This document shows, in pieces, positions 1 to 8,274 of a stretch of DNA of 15,741 nucleotides; the stretch's first letter is position 1; every line of letters starts with the position of its first letter. The notes beneath the pieces were generated by a model. That model saw only the letters and a list, made by a program, of their open reading frames with translations. It was not told where the DNA came from and did not search any database. This stretch comes from an uncultured Collinsella sp. (GTDB taxonomy: Bacteria; Actinomycetota; Coriobacteriia; Coriobacteriales; Coriobacteriaceae), in the NCBI GenBank assembly GCA_900543845.1, contig UQTD01000047.1:1-15741 (forward strand), read 5' to 3'. Made by a program: the position numbers and the translations under genes.

Positions 1-50
1 GCGCCGAATGCTCGCCATCGAAATTTATCGGTGGCCCACTTCAGACTGTA

Positions 51-707
51 ATGGGGGTGCTCACCCGCGAGCAATTCCTCCCGCATGAGATGCGCATCGT
101 CGCTGCCCTTCGTATGCAGGGCGCAAGCGACGAGCAGGTCATTGTACGCGTAAAGAGCGAGAACCTCTTTCAATATCCCACGGAGCGCATGGTCGCCAAC
201 CGCGCAACCGTGTGCCTTCGCCGCCTTGACGCCATGGTGCCCACGGACGCCGTATGCGCCGCGCGCGGCATCGACCCCAAAACCGCCGTCGAGGCTGCGA
301 CATCCCTAACCAGGCTCATGGCATCCGGCACTCCCACGCAGGCGGACCAGGCCATCTTCTACAGCATGATCTGCCGCTACGATATCGTGCGCGAGCTCGT
401 GCTCGTCGAGGTAGGGGAGCGCCTACAAAACTTCGATTATGCCTTTACGGCGGTTGACCTCAACGCCTTTATGACACGCTTTACCACGGAGTATCCGGAC
501 GCGGCCCGCTGGACTGAGGCCACGGTCAAGCGCATTAAGGGCTCGCTCCGCCAGACGCTCCGCCATGCCGGCCTTATCGGCGAGGGCCAGAGCCCGGAGT
601 CCGAGCGCCTGTCACCGCTCTTCCTCGATTCCGATGTCGAGCGAGCCTTGGTTCAGCTGGGCGAGCAGTCGCTTATCGCGGCCCTTACCGGCAGGGCGGT
701 GATGTAG
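51..707 (+). CDS. brxA: BrxA, BREX type 1 small DNA-binding protein (DUF1819)
   Basis: Recognised as BrxA from its N-terminal helical pattern (LPHEMRIVAALRMQGASDEQ), its size of 218 residues (the family is about 200) and its place directly before brxB and brxC. BrxA proteins studied elsewhere are small, helix-rich and DNA-binding with winged-helix folds; they are needed for BREX function, but their exact biochemical role is unsettled. No signal peptide or membrane segment is visible, so it should be cytoplasmic. The start is uncertain. ATG 51 has no clear Shine-Dalgarno, GTG 57 is an alternative, and the frame stays open upstream to the window edge (reading ...KFIGGPLQTV before Met 51), so the true start may lie outside. 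The stop is one base before the brxB start, suggesting translational coupling. The family call is secure; the start is not. Confidence 0.86.
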   Translation: MGVLTREQFLPHEMRIVAALRMQGASDEQVIVRVKSENLFQYPTERMVANRATVCLRRLDAMVPTDAVCAARGIDPKTAVEAATSLTRLMASGTPTQADQAIFYSMICRYDIVRELVLVEVGERLQNFDYAFTAVDLNAFMTRFTTEYPDAARWTEATVKRIKGSLRQTLRHAGLIGEGQSPESERLSPLFLDSDVERALVQLGEQSLIAALTGRAVM

Positions 708-708
708 C

Positions 709-1401
709 GTGGCTCCCGTCAAAAGCGCCGTCGACCCTGTTATCACCCCGGCGACCGATCTCACCACCAATATCGGCATCCATTCCCGCAAGAGCGTCGT
801 GGCGGCGCATGTCCGCTCCGAGCGCGCCTGTCAGGAATTTGAGCGCCGTGCGCAGCTTCTGCGCGAGTGCCTGTGCAGCGAGGACTTTTTGGCCAACAAG
901 GGCATAGGCAATGAGATTGGCTTCCACACCTTTTGCTATGACCCCGCGCTGGAGTTTGAGGCGCGTGCATTATTTGACACCCTTTCACGCGATGCCGAGG
1001 CCGACAAGCTTCCGTGCACGCTCAAGGTCGTGAACCTTTACGACGCCGTGCTGGCAATTCTCGAAAAACGCCGTGTCCTCAAGGCTATCCCGCACCAAGA
1101 GGAGCGCCGCGGTACCCAGCGCGTGCTCGAGGACGTGGCCAAGTTCGCCTCGCCCGAGAAAGTCGCCGCGTACATCCATGAGCAGACCGAGCCGCACGCG
1201 CCTGGAGACGTCGTTCTCCTCACCGGCGCGGGCGAGGTTTTCCCGTTCTTTCGCATACACACGCTTCTCCACTGCATGCTTGCGGATTTTGATGAGGTGC
1301 CTGTGGTCGCCGCCTATCCGGGCAGTTTCAACGGCTCTTCTTTCCAGCTCTTTAACCGTCTGCCGGCCGACAACTACTACCGCGCCATCGATATCTCGTA
1401 A
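709..1401 (+). CDS. brxB: BrxB, BREX type 1 protein (DUF1788)
   Basis: A 230-residue protein with the BrxB hallmarks: an early FLANKGIGNEIGFHTFCYDP segment (about residues 61-80) and a C-terminal block with VVLLTGAGEVFPFFRIHTLL, then AAYPGSFNGSSFQLFNRL and the ending NYYRAIDIS. BrxB is a core BREX protein of unknown enzymatic activity and is cytoplasmic. The start chosen is GTG 709, one base after the brxA stop, with AGGGCGG about 10 bases upstream. This gives roughly 30 more N-terminal residues than the usual 200-residue family member. An internal GTG at 799 would give 201 residues, but with only a weak AAGAG upstream. The tight spacing favours 709 and coupling to brxA. A 78-base gap follows before brxC. 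Confidence 0.9.
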   Translation: MAPVKSAVDPVITPATDLTTNIGIHSRKSVVAAHVRSERACQEFERRAQLLRECLCSEDFLANKGIGNEIGFHTFCYDPALEFEARALFDTLSRDAEADKLPCTLKVVNLYDAVLAILEKRRVLKAIPHQEERRGTQRVLEDVAKFASPEKVAAYIHEQTEPHAPGDVVLLTGAGEVFPFFRIHTLLHCMLADFDEVPVVAAYPGSFNGSSFQLFNRLPADNYYRAIDIS

Positions 1402-1479
1402 GCACGGCTCCCCGCAGGCAAGTCCCTGCCGCCGGTAACAATCCTTTGCCATAACGTTCCCAAACCCAAAGGAGCACCC

Positions 1480-4400
1480 ATGGACAACACGATCATTCGC
1501 GACCTCTTTGCTAAAGACATCAACCGCTCCATCAACGGCGTGGTCAAGGTCCAGGATTCAAAAGATGGGTCCATCCGCCAGGAGCTTGACGAGTACGTGG
1601 TGACGCGCGAGTTGCAGAGGCATTTTGCCACGTTCTTCAAGGCCTACGGCGATGCCATCGATGTGCGCACCGACAAGATCGGCGTGTGGATCAGTGGTTT
1701 CTTCGGTTCCGGTAAATCGCACTTCCTCAAGATGCTGAGCTACCTGCTCGAGAATCGCCAGATCGGCGGCAAGAGCGCCATCCGCTACTTTGATGGCAAG
1801 ATCGTCGACCCCATGGTCGAGGCTGCCATGGAGCGCGCCTGCTCGGTGTCCACGCAGGCCATCCTCTTTAACATCGATAGCAAGGCGGGCCAGTGGAAAC
1901 AGGGCGATACGGCTCCCACGGCGCTGCTTCGCGGCTTTGAGCGCATGTTCTACGAGGCGCGCGGCTTCTACGGCGAGGACCTAAAGCTTGCAAAGCTCGA
2001 GGACCACATCGATTCCCTGGGCAAGACCCAGGAGTTCCGCGAGGCCTTTGAGCGCGTCAACGGCGAGTCCTGGCTCCAGACCCGCGACACCTACAGCTAC
2101 TTTGAGGACGACGTAGTCGAGGTGCTGCAGAGCGTGCTCGGCATGAGCGAAAAGGCCGCATGGAACTGGCTTGAGGGTTCTGAGGACGAGGTTTTGGCCC
2201 CCGATGTCTTTGCCAAAAAGGTCAAGGACTACGTAGACGCTCAGGCAGCGGCCCACGGCGGCAACTACCGTTTGCTCTTTATGGTCGACGAGGTGGGTCA
2301 GTTTATTACAAACGACCGGGATCCAAGCCTTATGTTGAGTCTTCAGACCATCGTCGAGGAGCTGGGTGCCGCCTGCGGTGGCCGCGTGTGGGTGATGGTT
2401 ACGAGCCAGGAGGCCATCGACAACCTGAGCCTGCCCGTGGGCAACGACTTTTCAAAGATCCAAGGCCGCTTCAATACCCGCCTTTCGCTCTCCAGCTCCA
2501 GCGTGGACGAGGTCATCCAGCGCCGTGTGCTCGAGAAGACCGCGCCGGCGGCCGATATGCTTGCACAGGTCTACGAGCAAGACGCCGCCGTCCTCAAAAA
2601 CAACTTTACCTTTGAGGGTGGCTCGCGCTCCGACCTTGCCGGCTTCTCCAACTCCAAGGATTTTGTGGCCAGCTACCCGTTTGTGGGCTACCAGTTTAAG
2701 CTTCTGCCCGACGTGATGACCGAGGTACGCAAGCACGGTGTTAAGGCCAAGCACATGTCCACGGGCGAGCGCTCCATGCTGAGCGCGTTTCAGGAGAGCG
2801 CTCAGGCCATTCAGCATGACCAGACTGGTGCACTCGTGCCGTTCTGGCGCTTCTTCGACACAATCTCCAAGGATTTGGAGCACGGCATCATTCAGGTCGT
2901 CGTCTGTGCGGAGCGCGCGGCTGAAAACGCAGAGGGTCTTGAGAGCTACGATGTCCGGGTGCTTAAGCTCCTGTACTTGATCCGCTACATCGGCTATGTC
3001 AAGGCCACGGTCGAGAACATCTCCATCCTTATGATTGATAGCCTGGACGTGGACAAGCGCGCCCTTAAGGACCGCGTCAAGGAATCTCTGGCCCGCTTGG
3101 AGCGCGAGAGCTACGTGGCACGCCAGGGCGATACCTATAGCTTCCTCACCGACGAGGAGCAGGAGATAGCGCAGGAGATCGCACGCACCCCGATCGACAA
3201 CGCGAAGGTGATTGAGTACATCAAGAAGCGCCTGTTCGAAAGCATCTACACTGCGCGCAAACTCAACCGCGGGGCCAACGACTTTCCGTTTGACCGCTAT
3301 GTGGACGGATCAATCCACGGTACCAGCATGGGCGGCATGGAACTTTCCGTGGTGACCATGGCCAGCGATCTGGGCCGTTCGGACGATGCCGAGCTGGCAT
3401 TGAAATCCGTGGATAAGGCCATCGTGGCCTTGAGCGACGAGGTGGATTATTGGGCTCCACTCGTCAACGCCGCTAAGATTCGCATGTACGCCCAGACGCG
3501 CAATCTGCAGGAGCTACCGCCGAGTACCCGCCAGATTGTCGAGGCCAAAATGCGCGAGAAGGACTTTAACGAGAAAGAGGCTGACGCCCTTTTGGCTGAG
3601 GCGGTGCTCCATGCACGATGCGCCGTCAACGGGCGCATGATTGAGATCCGTGCTGCCAAACCCGCTCAGGTCTTTGAGCAGGTGCTGGCGCAGCTGTGCG
3701 ATGTGGTCTTTGAAAAGGCCGACTATATCGGCGCGCCGGTCACGAGCGATTCCGATATTCGTTCTACTCTGGTGGGCAACGTTCAAGTGGGGCTCGCTGG
3801 CATGGATGCAGGTAACACGCGTGCGCTCAAAGAGGTCGAGGACTACCTCAAAGTGCAGCACCAGCGCCACCTGGATACCGCTATGGGCGATATCCAGCGC
3901 CAGTACCAGCAAAGGCCCTTTGGCTGGCGCGAGGTCGACATCGCAAATGTGGTGGCGCAGCTTGTGGTGGAGCAGCGCGCGCAGGTGCTGTTTGGCGGTC
4001 AGACGGTTCAAGCTAACGACAGTCGCATGGTGGCGCTCCTGCGCAAGGATGCCGATAAGGCCCAGGTGCGCTTGCGCATGCGCATGAGCGACCGGTTGCT
4101 GCGCGCCACGGGCGAACTCATGTGTGACCTGTTTGATCTCAAGACCGTGCCCTCCAACGAGGATAAGCTCGTGGCCGAGCTCAAAGAGCGCCTTGAGGGC
4201 TTGCGCGAGGCGTGCCTCGCCATGGCACGCGACTACTACACGGGCATCAAGCCGGCCTACCCGTATCCCGGTGAGGACGAGTGCGAGAAGATGCGCTCGG
4301 AGGTGGCCGACGTCCTTAAGGACCAGAACGAGGCCGAGGCGTTCTTGACCACGTTCACCAAGCATGAGGAGCGTTTGCTCGATGCCAAGGAAGAATTTGA

Positions 4401-5142
4401 CAAGGTGGTTGAGTTCTTCGAGTCCAATCAACGAACAGCGTTTGACCACGCCAGGGATTTCTTGAGCCGCACCGAGGGTATTGAGTATGCCTCTGATGAC
4501 ATTCCCAGCGCGGTGGAGAACGTGGCAAAGGTGCGAGAGATCCTCAAAGATCCCAAGCCTTACGGCCGCATTAAAGACCTGCAACCGCTTATGGATCCCG
4601 TCGAGGACGACATGAAGAAGCTGCTGGGCATTCGCCGCAATGAGTTTTTGCATCGCATCGAGAGCGATCTGCAAGACTTGCAGGCGCAGGCTGAGAGCCA
4701 AAAGGGCTTTGTCAAACAGGCCAAGGATGCCATAGCGGACGCCGGTGCCAAATACGAGTCATTCAAAAACCGTGCCCACAGTGCTCAAAGCCTTAATGAG
4801 CTGAGCGTTGCCGCGACTAACTGGGGCAATTGGCTCAGCGCGGCAACCAACGGGATGTACGACGCCGTGGATGAGGCCCGCATGCGTATGGACAACGAGC
4901 GCCGCACCACCGAGGTCACGAGTACGGGTGAGGTGGTCAAGAAGATCTCCAACAAGGGTGCTGCGTCGTCAGCGCCTGTGCCTGCGCCCGTGCCCCAGCG
5001 CAAGATCAAGGCCTTGCGCCGCGCCGATCTGGTCAAGCCGAGTCGTCTCTTGTCCGCAGAGGACGTGGAGCGCTATGTGGACGACTTGCGCTCCCGCCTT
5101 ATGCAAGCACTCGCTGCAAACGACGAGATTCGTATCAACTAA
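1480..5142 (+). CDS. brxC: BrxC, BREX large ATPase
   Basis: A 1220-residue P-loop ATPase of the size and position expected for BrxC (PglY-like, DUF499-related). Walker A is GFFGSGKS at residues 73-80 and a Walker B-like LLFMVDE lies at 265-271, close to the ATPase core. The rest is mostly alpha-helical with several charged coiled-coil-like stretches. A short Ala/Pro-rich linker (about 1160-1175) precedes a conserved-looking tail (ALRRADLVKPSRLLSAEDVE) that ends the protein. BrxC is needed for both host methylation and phage restriction, and probably acts as an ATP-driven scaffold with PglX, PglZ and BrxB. ATG 1480 has an excellent AAAGGAG at 1468-1474 with five-base spacing. No frameshift or truncation is seen. 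Composition matches brxA, brxB, pglZ and brxL. Confidence 0.95.
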   Translation: MDNTIIRDLFAKDINRSINGVVKVQDSKDGSIRQELDEYVVTRELQRHFATFFKAYGDAIDVRTDKIGVWISGFFGSGKSHFLKMLSYLLENRQIGGKSAIRYFDGKIVDPMVEAAMERACSVSTQAILFNIDSKAGQWKQGDTAPTALLRGFERMFYEARGFYGEDLKLAKLEDHIDSLGKTQEFREAFERVNGESWLQTRDTYSYFEDDVVEVLQSVLGMSEKAAWNWLEGSEDEVLAPDVFAKKVKDYVDAQAAAHGGNYRLLFMVDEVGQFITNDRDPSLMLSLQTIVEELGAACGGRVWVMVTSQEAIDNLSLPVGNDFSKIQGRFNTRLSLSSSSVDEVIQRRVLEKTAPAADMLAQVYEQDAAVLKNNFTFEGGSRSDLAGFSNSKDFVASYPFVGYQFKLLPDVMTEVRKHGVKAKHMSTGERSMLSAFQESAQAIQHDQTGALVPFWRFFDTISKDLEHGIIQVVVCAERAAENAEGLESYDVRVLKLLYLIRYIGYVKATVENISILMIDSLDVDKRALKDRVKESLARLERESYVARQGDTYSFLTDEEQEIAQEIARTPIDNAKVIEYIKKRLFESIYTARKLNRGANDFPFDRYVDGSIHGTSMGGMELSVVTMASDLGRSDDAELALKSVDKAIVALSDEVDYWAPLVNAAKIRMYAQTRNLQELPPSTRQIVEAKMREKDFNEKEADALLAEAVLHARCAVNGRMIEIRAAKPAQVFEQVLAQLCDVVFEKADYIGAPVTSDSDIRSTLVGNVQVGLAGMDAGNTRALKEVEDYLKVQHQRHLDTAMGDIQRQYQQRPFGWREVDIANVVAQLVVEQRAQVLFGGQTVQANDSRMVALLRKDADKAQVRLRMRMSDRLLRATGELMCDLFDLKTVPSNEDKLVAELKERLEGLREACLAMARDYYTGIKPAYPYPGEDECEKMRSEVADVLKDQNEAEAFLTTFTKHEERLLDAKEEFDKVVEFFESNQRTAFDHARDFLSRTEGIEYASDDIPSAVENVAKVREILKDPKPYGRIKDLQPLMDPVEDDMKKLLGIRRNEFLHRIESDLQDLQAQAESQKGFVKQAKDAIADAGAKYESFKNRAHSAQSLNELSVAATNWGNWLSAATNGMYDAVDEARMRMDNERRTTEVTSTGEVVKKISNKGAASSAPVPAPVPQRKIKALRRADLVKPSRLLSAEDVERYVDDLRSRLMQALAANDEIRIN

Positions 5143-5150
5143 CCCGCAGA

Positions 5151-5180
5151 GCCACTGGCGCCAAAGCGCGCACCGGTGGC
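5151..5180 (+). promoter_or_regulatory. Hairpin in the brxC-pglX gap
   Basis: Inverted repeat with an 11-base arm at 5151-5161 and its partner at 5170-5180. There is one C/A mismatch and one G-U pair, and the loop is eight bases (5162-5169). It sits 9 bases after the brxC stop and 28 before the pglX ATG. No T-run follows directly, so it is not a standard intrinsic terminator. An attenuator, RNA-processing site or mRNA-stabilising element is possible, but function is a guess. Confidence 0.4.
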
Positions 5181-5208
5181 TTATGGCGTTTAGAAAGGCT
5201 CATCAACC

Positions 5209-7725
5209 ATGAACGATTCTGCTCTTAAGAGCTTCTGCACTTGGGCCCGCACGGAGCTCATCAAAGGCGTGGAGGCGCAGATGGTGCGCTACGGCATCAC
5301 CGAACCTGCACCTGCGCCCGCTGGGTCCGAGACCGTCAACAGCCTGCCTCTAAGTCCGGCTGAGGTTGAGCAACGCGATGAACTGCTGCGCATGCAGGCA
5401 GAGGTGGGTCACGAGGCGCTCCGCGATCGTGCGGCATACACCTGGTTCAACCGCATCGTGGCCATTCGCTTTATGGATGCACGCGGATGGCTTCCCAGCC
5501 GTATGCGCATGCTGAGTCGTGCGGACGGCAGCCATGGCAGCGAGGCCGTGGAGAACGCACTGGACGTGGAAATAACGACGGCCGATACCGATCGCATAGC
5601 CGAGCTCAAGATGGCGGGCTTGGATGAACCGTTGTGGCGCTACCTGTTTGTTGCTCAGTGCGAGGAGCTTGCCGATTGCCTGCCGGGCGTCTTTGAACGC
5701 GTGGGCGGAGCCATGGAGCTGCTGTTGCCCCAGGGCCTCATGATGTCCGACGGCGTGGTGGGCAAGCTCAACGCAGTCCTCGCTGACGAGGACTGGCGCG
5801 AGGGCGTGACCGTTCTGGGCTGGATGTATCAATACTACAACGCTGACGTTAAAGACGAGTTCTTCAAGTCTAAGCGCAAGGCAGCGGCGGCGGACATCGC
5901 GCCCGCCACGCAGCTCTTCACCCCCGAGTGGATCGTGCGCTATATGGTCGAGAACTCGCTCGGCCGTCTGTGGATGCTCAACAATCCGGGGAGTTCGCTG
6001 CGCGAGCGCATGGAGTATTACATCGAGCCCGATGCTGAGCACGAGGACTTCATCCGCATCTCGAGTCCCGAGGAGATAACCCTCTGCGACCCCGCATGTG
6101 GCTCGGGCCATATCCTGGTCTATGCGTTTGAACTGCTCTTCCATATGTACGAGGAGCGCGGCTATCGTGAGCGCGAGATTCCCGAGCTCATTCTTACTAA
6201 AAACCTTGCAGGTATGGAAATCGATTCCCGCGCGGCACAGATCGCGGAGCTGGCGCTTGCCATGTGCGCCCGCGAGCACGATCGTCACTTCTTTAGGCGT
6301 GGCGTTCGCGCCGACGTTACCGTGCTCTCGAGCATCCCGCTAGGGGAGGACGAGCTGCCGGGTAACAAGAAGCTCGCCGAGGAATTGAGCCATTTGGGCG
6401 AGATCGGTTCGCTGCTCAATCCCTCAGAGGACGAGATCGACGATCTCAAGGCTGCCGCCGCGAGTTGTTCCGATGACCTTTTTGCCGCTACGGCCAAAAC
6501 TAAGCTCGAAAGCGCTGCCGCCATCTGCGAGAAGCTGTCCCGTCGTTTTACCTGCACCGTTGCGAATCCTCCGTATATGGGCAGCAGCAGCTTTAACCCC
6601 TTCATGTCCAAGTGGGTCAAGAAGAACTATCCCGACGTGAAGAGCGACCTCTGCACGTGCTTTATCGAGCGCGGTTTTAACCTTGTCGAAGATAAGGGCT
6701 ATGCCGCAATGGTTACCATGCAGAGCTGGATGTTCCTGGGCAGCTTTGAGAAGATGCGCGCCAAGGTTATCGACAACAAGACAATCGTTTCCATGGCCCA
6801 TCTGGGACCTCGCGCGTTTGATGCTATCGGCGGCGAGGTCGTCAACGTTACAGCTGACGTGATCTACAACCAGCATTCGGACGCCGAGGGCGCCTATGTG
6901 CGCCTTGTTGATATCAACGGCTCTGAGGCCAAGAGGCTCAAACTGGTCGAGGCCATCCAAAATCCCGACTGCGGATGGTTCTACCGCCGCAACGCCGACA
7001 CCTTCAAGCAAATCCCCGGCACCCCCTTAGCCTACTGGGCCACCGACGCTATGCTGGGGGCGTTCATGAGAGGGGCAAGTTTTAAGGAAGTGGCAAAACC
7101 TCGAGTTGGCATGCAGACGGGAAACAACGATCGCTTCCTGAGGTATTGGTGGGAACCTTCCAATGATAAAGAGTCTTTAAGTAGTCGCAATCAAGAAGAG
7201 TTTGATGCGTCCCATGCAAGCTGGGCGCCCTATAACAAAGGTGGTTATTTTCGTAAATGGTACGGGAATCTCGACTACGTCGTTCTTTGGAAAGGCAACG
7301 GCGACTTAATCTCCATGCTGGAGCCTGGGGAAAAGCGCTGCTTTAGTCTTCTGCCTGATGCGTATAGGTTCAGAGATTGCATGACCTGGACAGACATTAC
7401 CAGCTCGCGTACTCACTTCAGGTTCAGGCCTGGCGTTGGGCTATATGACATCAAGGGAATGAGTGCCTTCCCATCCTCTGAGGATATTTGGGAGACGCTT
7501 GGGTTCTGTAATTCTATAGTTGCATCAAGAATGCTTGCTTTTCTGTCTCCAACTATGAATACACAGGTTGGCGACGTCGGGAAGCTCCCCCTTCTTGCTC
7601 ATCTGTCACCGGGGCACATTAGAGATCATATTGCGTCCGACGTTCACAATAACATTCGTTTATCAAAAAATGATTGGGACTCGTTTGAAACCTCTTGGGA
7701 TTTCAAACGTCATCCGCTGTTGTAG
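5209..7725 (+). CDS. pglX: PglX (BrxX) adenine methyltransferase, N-terminal fragment lacking the usual C-terminus
   Basis: Class I SAM-dependent N6-adenine methyltransferase of BREX. It shows the PglX segment ATQLFTPEWIVRYMVENS (about 236-253), motif I DPACGSG at 294-300 (SAM binding) and catalytic NPPY at 453-456, followed by MGSSSFNPFMSKWVKKNYPD. From about residue 618 the target-recognition part follows. The protein is 838 residues against about 1200 for the family. It stops directly after SFETSWDFKRHPLL, a motif that in full-length PglX is followed by about 330 more residues; those appear separately at 8887-9855. ATG 5209 has GAAAGG at 5193-5198. Composition changes sharply near 7060 (37/60 G+C at 6961-7020, 24/60 at 7141-7200, 22/60 at 7501-7560), so the last 220 codons look foreign. 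The methylation site cannot be read from sequence. Activity of the fragment alone is uncertain; partnership with the downstream fragment is possible. Confidence 0.93.
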   Translation: MNDSALKSFCTWARTELIKGVEAQMVRYGITEPAPAPAGSETVNSLPLSPAEVEQRDELLRMQAEVGHEALRDRAAYTWFNRIVAIRFMDARGWLPSRMRMLSRADGSHGSEAVENALDVEITTADTDRIAELKMAGLDEPLWRYLFVAQCEELADCLPGVFERVGGAMELLLPQGLMMSDGVVGKLNAVLADEDWREGVTVLGWMYQYYNADVKDEFFKSKRKAAAADIAPATQLFTPEWIVRYMVENSLGRLWMLNNPGSSLRERMEYYIEPDAEHEDFIRISSPEEITLCDPACGSGHILVYAFELLFHMYEERGYREREIPELILTKNLAGMEIDSRAAQIAELALAMCAREHDRHFFRRGVRADVTVLSSIPLGEDELPGNKKLAEELSHLGEIGSLLNPSEDEIDDLKAAAASCSDDLFAATAKTKLESAAAICEKLSRRFTCTVANPPYMGSSSFNPFMSKWVKKNYPDVKSDLCTCFIERGFNLVEDKGYAAMVTMQSWMFLGSFEKMRAKVIDNKTIVSMAHLGPRAFDAIGGEVVNVTADVIYNQHSDAEGAYVRLVDINGSEAKRLKLVEAIQNPDCGWFYRRNADTFKQIPGTPLAYWATDAMLGAFMRGASFKEVAKPRVGMQTGNNDRFLRYWWEPSNDKESLSSRNQEEFDASHASWAPYNKGGYFRKWYGNLDYVVLWKGNGDLISMLEPGEKRCFSLLPDAYRFRDCMTWTDITSSRTHFRFRPGVGLYDIKGMSAFPSSEDIWETLGFCNSIVASRMLAFLSPTMNTQVGDVGKLPLLAHLSPGHIRDHIASDVHNNIRLSKNDWDSFETSWDFKRHPLL
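7682..7709. repeat. Perfect 9-bp inverted repeat in the last codons of the pglX fragment
   Basis: CGTTTGAAA (7682-7690) and TTTCAAACG (7701-7709) are perfect reverse complements separated by ten bases. They encode SFETSWDFKRH, a motif I recognise as conserved in PglX, just before the split point at 7725. Inverted repeats in pglX mediate phase-variable inversions in some other BREX loci. Here only one copy of the motif is seen and the palindrome may simply follow from the codons for F-E and F-K, so the role is uncertain. Confidence 0.45.
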
Positions 7726-7729
7726 GTGA
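7724..7729 (+). promoter_or_regulatory. Ribosome binding site deciding the start of the helix-turn-helix gene
   Basis: AGGTGA overlaps the pglX stop (TAG 7723-7725) and lies five bases before GTG 7735. This favours GTG 7735 over GTG 7726, which directly abuts the stop and has no Shine-Dalgarno. The overlap means the inserted gene would be translated by coupling to the pglX fragment. Confidence 0.5.
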
Positions 7730-7734
7730 GCATT

Positions 7735-8232
7735 GTGGCTAAATCCTACAAACTTGTCGAAGAGACGAAACGAACTACAGCGGAGTGTGCTGAAAAGTGG
7801 AACGCCGATAAACGAGATGTTTCCGCCTGGTGTAGAGCTGATTTGATTTCTGGTGCGGTAAAAGAAACCTCCTTCCCGTTCAGGTGGATCATCCCCTGTG
7901 ATGCGAAGCGTCCCATAGATGCATGCATCATAAGGGAGCTGCTGTGGCAGATAATCGAGCTTGAAAACGAGCGTATTTCCGAAATCGACGTTTCTGCTTG
8001 GGGTATTCCGGCAGTCGATATCGCTGGGTGCATTCAATCGTTGAAAGACGCCGATTATTTGGCGTTTTCACAAGAAGGTGTTGGCTTACAAATAACGAAA
8101 AAGGGCCTTGCTTTGATTGGCCGCGGTCAGAATGACAAGGCTATAAATGAGACGCCTACGGCACTGAAGTGGACTGTCGATGCCGTGGGTATTATTGCCG
8201 GAAGTGCAATAAATCAAATTATCCAAAGATAA
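7735..8232 (+). CDS. Small DNA-binding protein, excisionase/MerR-like HTH plus probable winged helix
   Basis: A protein of about 165 residues (168 if started at GTG 7726). Residues 14-60 follow the excisionase/MerR-like pattern: TTAECAEKW, then VSAWCRADLISGAVK, then RWIIPCDAKRP, which corresponds to helix, recognition helix and wing. Residues about 65-130 look like a second winged helix (CIQSLKDADYLAF...ITKKGLALI). The tail (KWTVDAVGIIAGSAINQIIQR) is hydrophobic and may be amphipathic or membrane-associating; it is short for a full membrane anchor. The likely role is a transcriptional or DNA-recombination accessory factor, but the target is unknown. It is low in G+C, sits between the two pglX fragments, and its ribosome binding site overlaps the pglX stop, so it is probably co-transcribed with BREX. 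It is not a known BREX core gene and does not resemble BrxR (WYL-type) regulators. The HTH is clear; the function is not. Confidence 0.75.
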   Translation: MAKSYKLVEETKRTTAECAEKWNADKRDVSAWCRADLISGAVKETSFPFRWIIPCDAKRPIDACIIRELLWQIIELENERISEIDVSAWGIPAVDIAGCIQSLKDADYLAFSQEGVGLQITKKGLALIGRGQNDKAINETPTALKWTVDAVGIIAGSAINQIIQR

Positions 8233-8274
8233 GCTGCTTCCGCAAGGACGCTGTAGTTTCGAAAGGTAATAACC

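Noticed and set aside
1402..1479. Internal promoter or terminator between brxB and brxC
   Set aside because: Only a GGCA/TGCC four-base stem and no recognisable -35/-10 pair; the gap is explained by the brxC ribosome binding site.
3514..4701. Long minus-strand ORF (395 codons) opposite brxC
   Set aside because: Shadow ORF; composition mirrors the coding strand and no family features are visible.
7726..7734. GTG 7726 as start of the helix-turn-helix gene
   Set aside because: It abuts the pglX stop without a Shine-Dalgarno; GTG 7735 has AGGTGA at good spacing.
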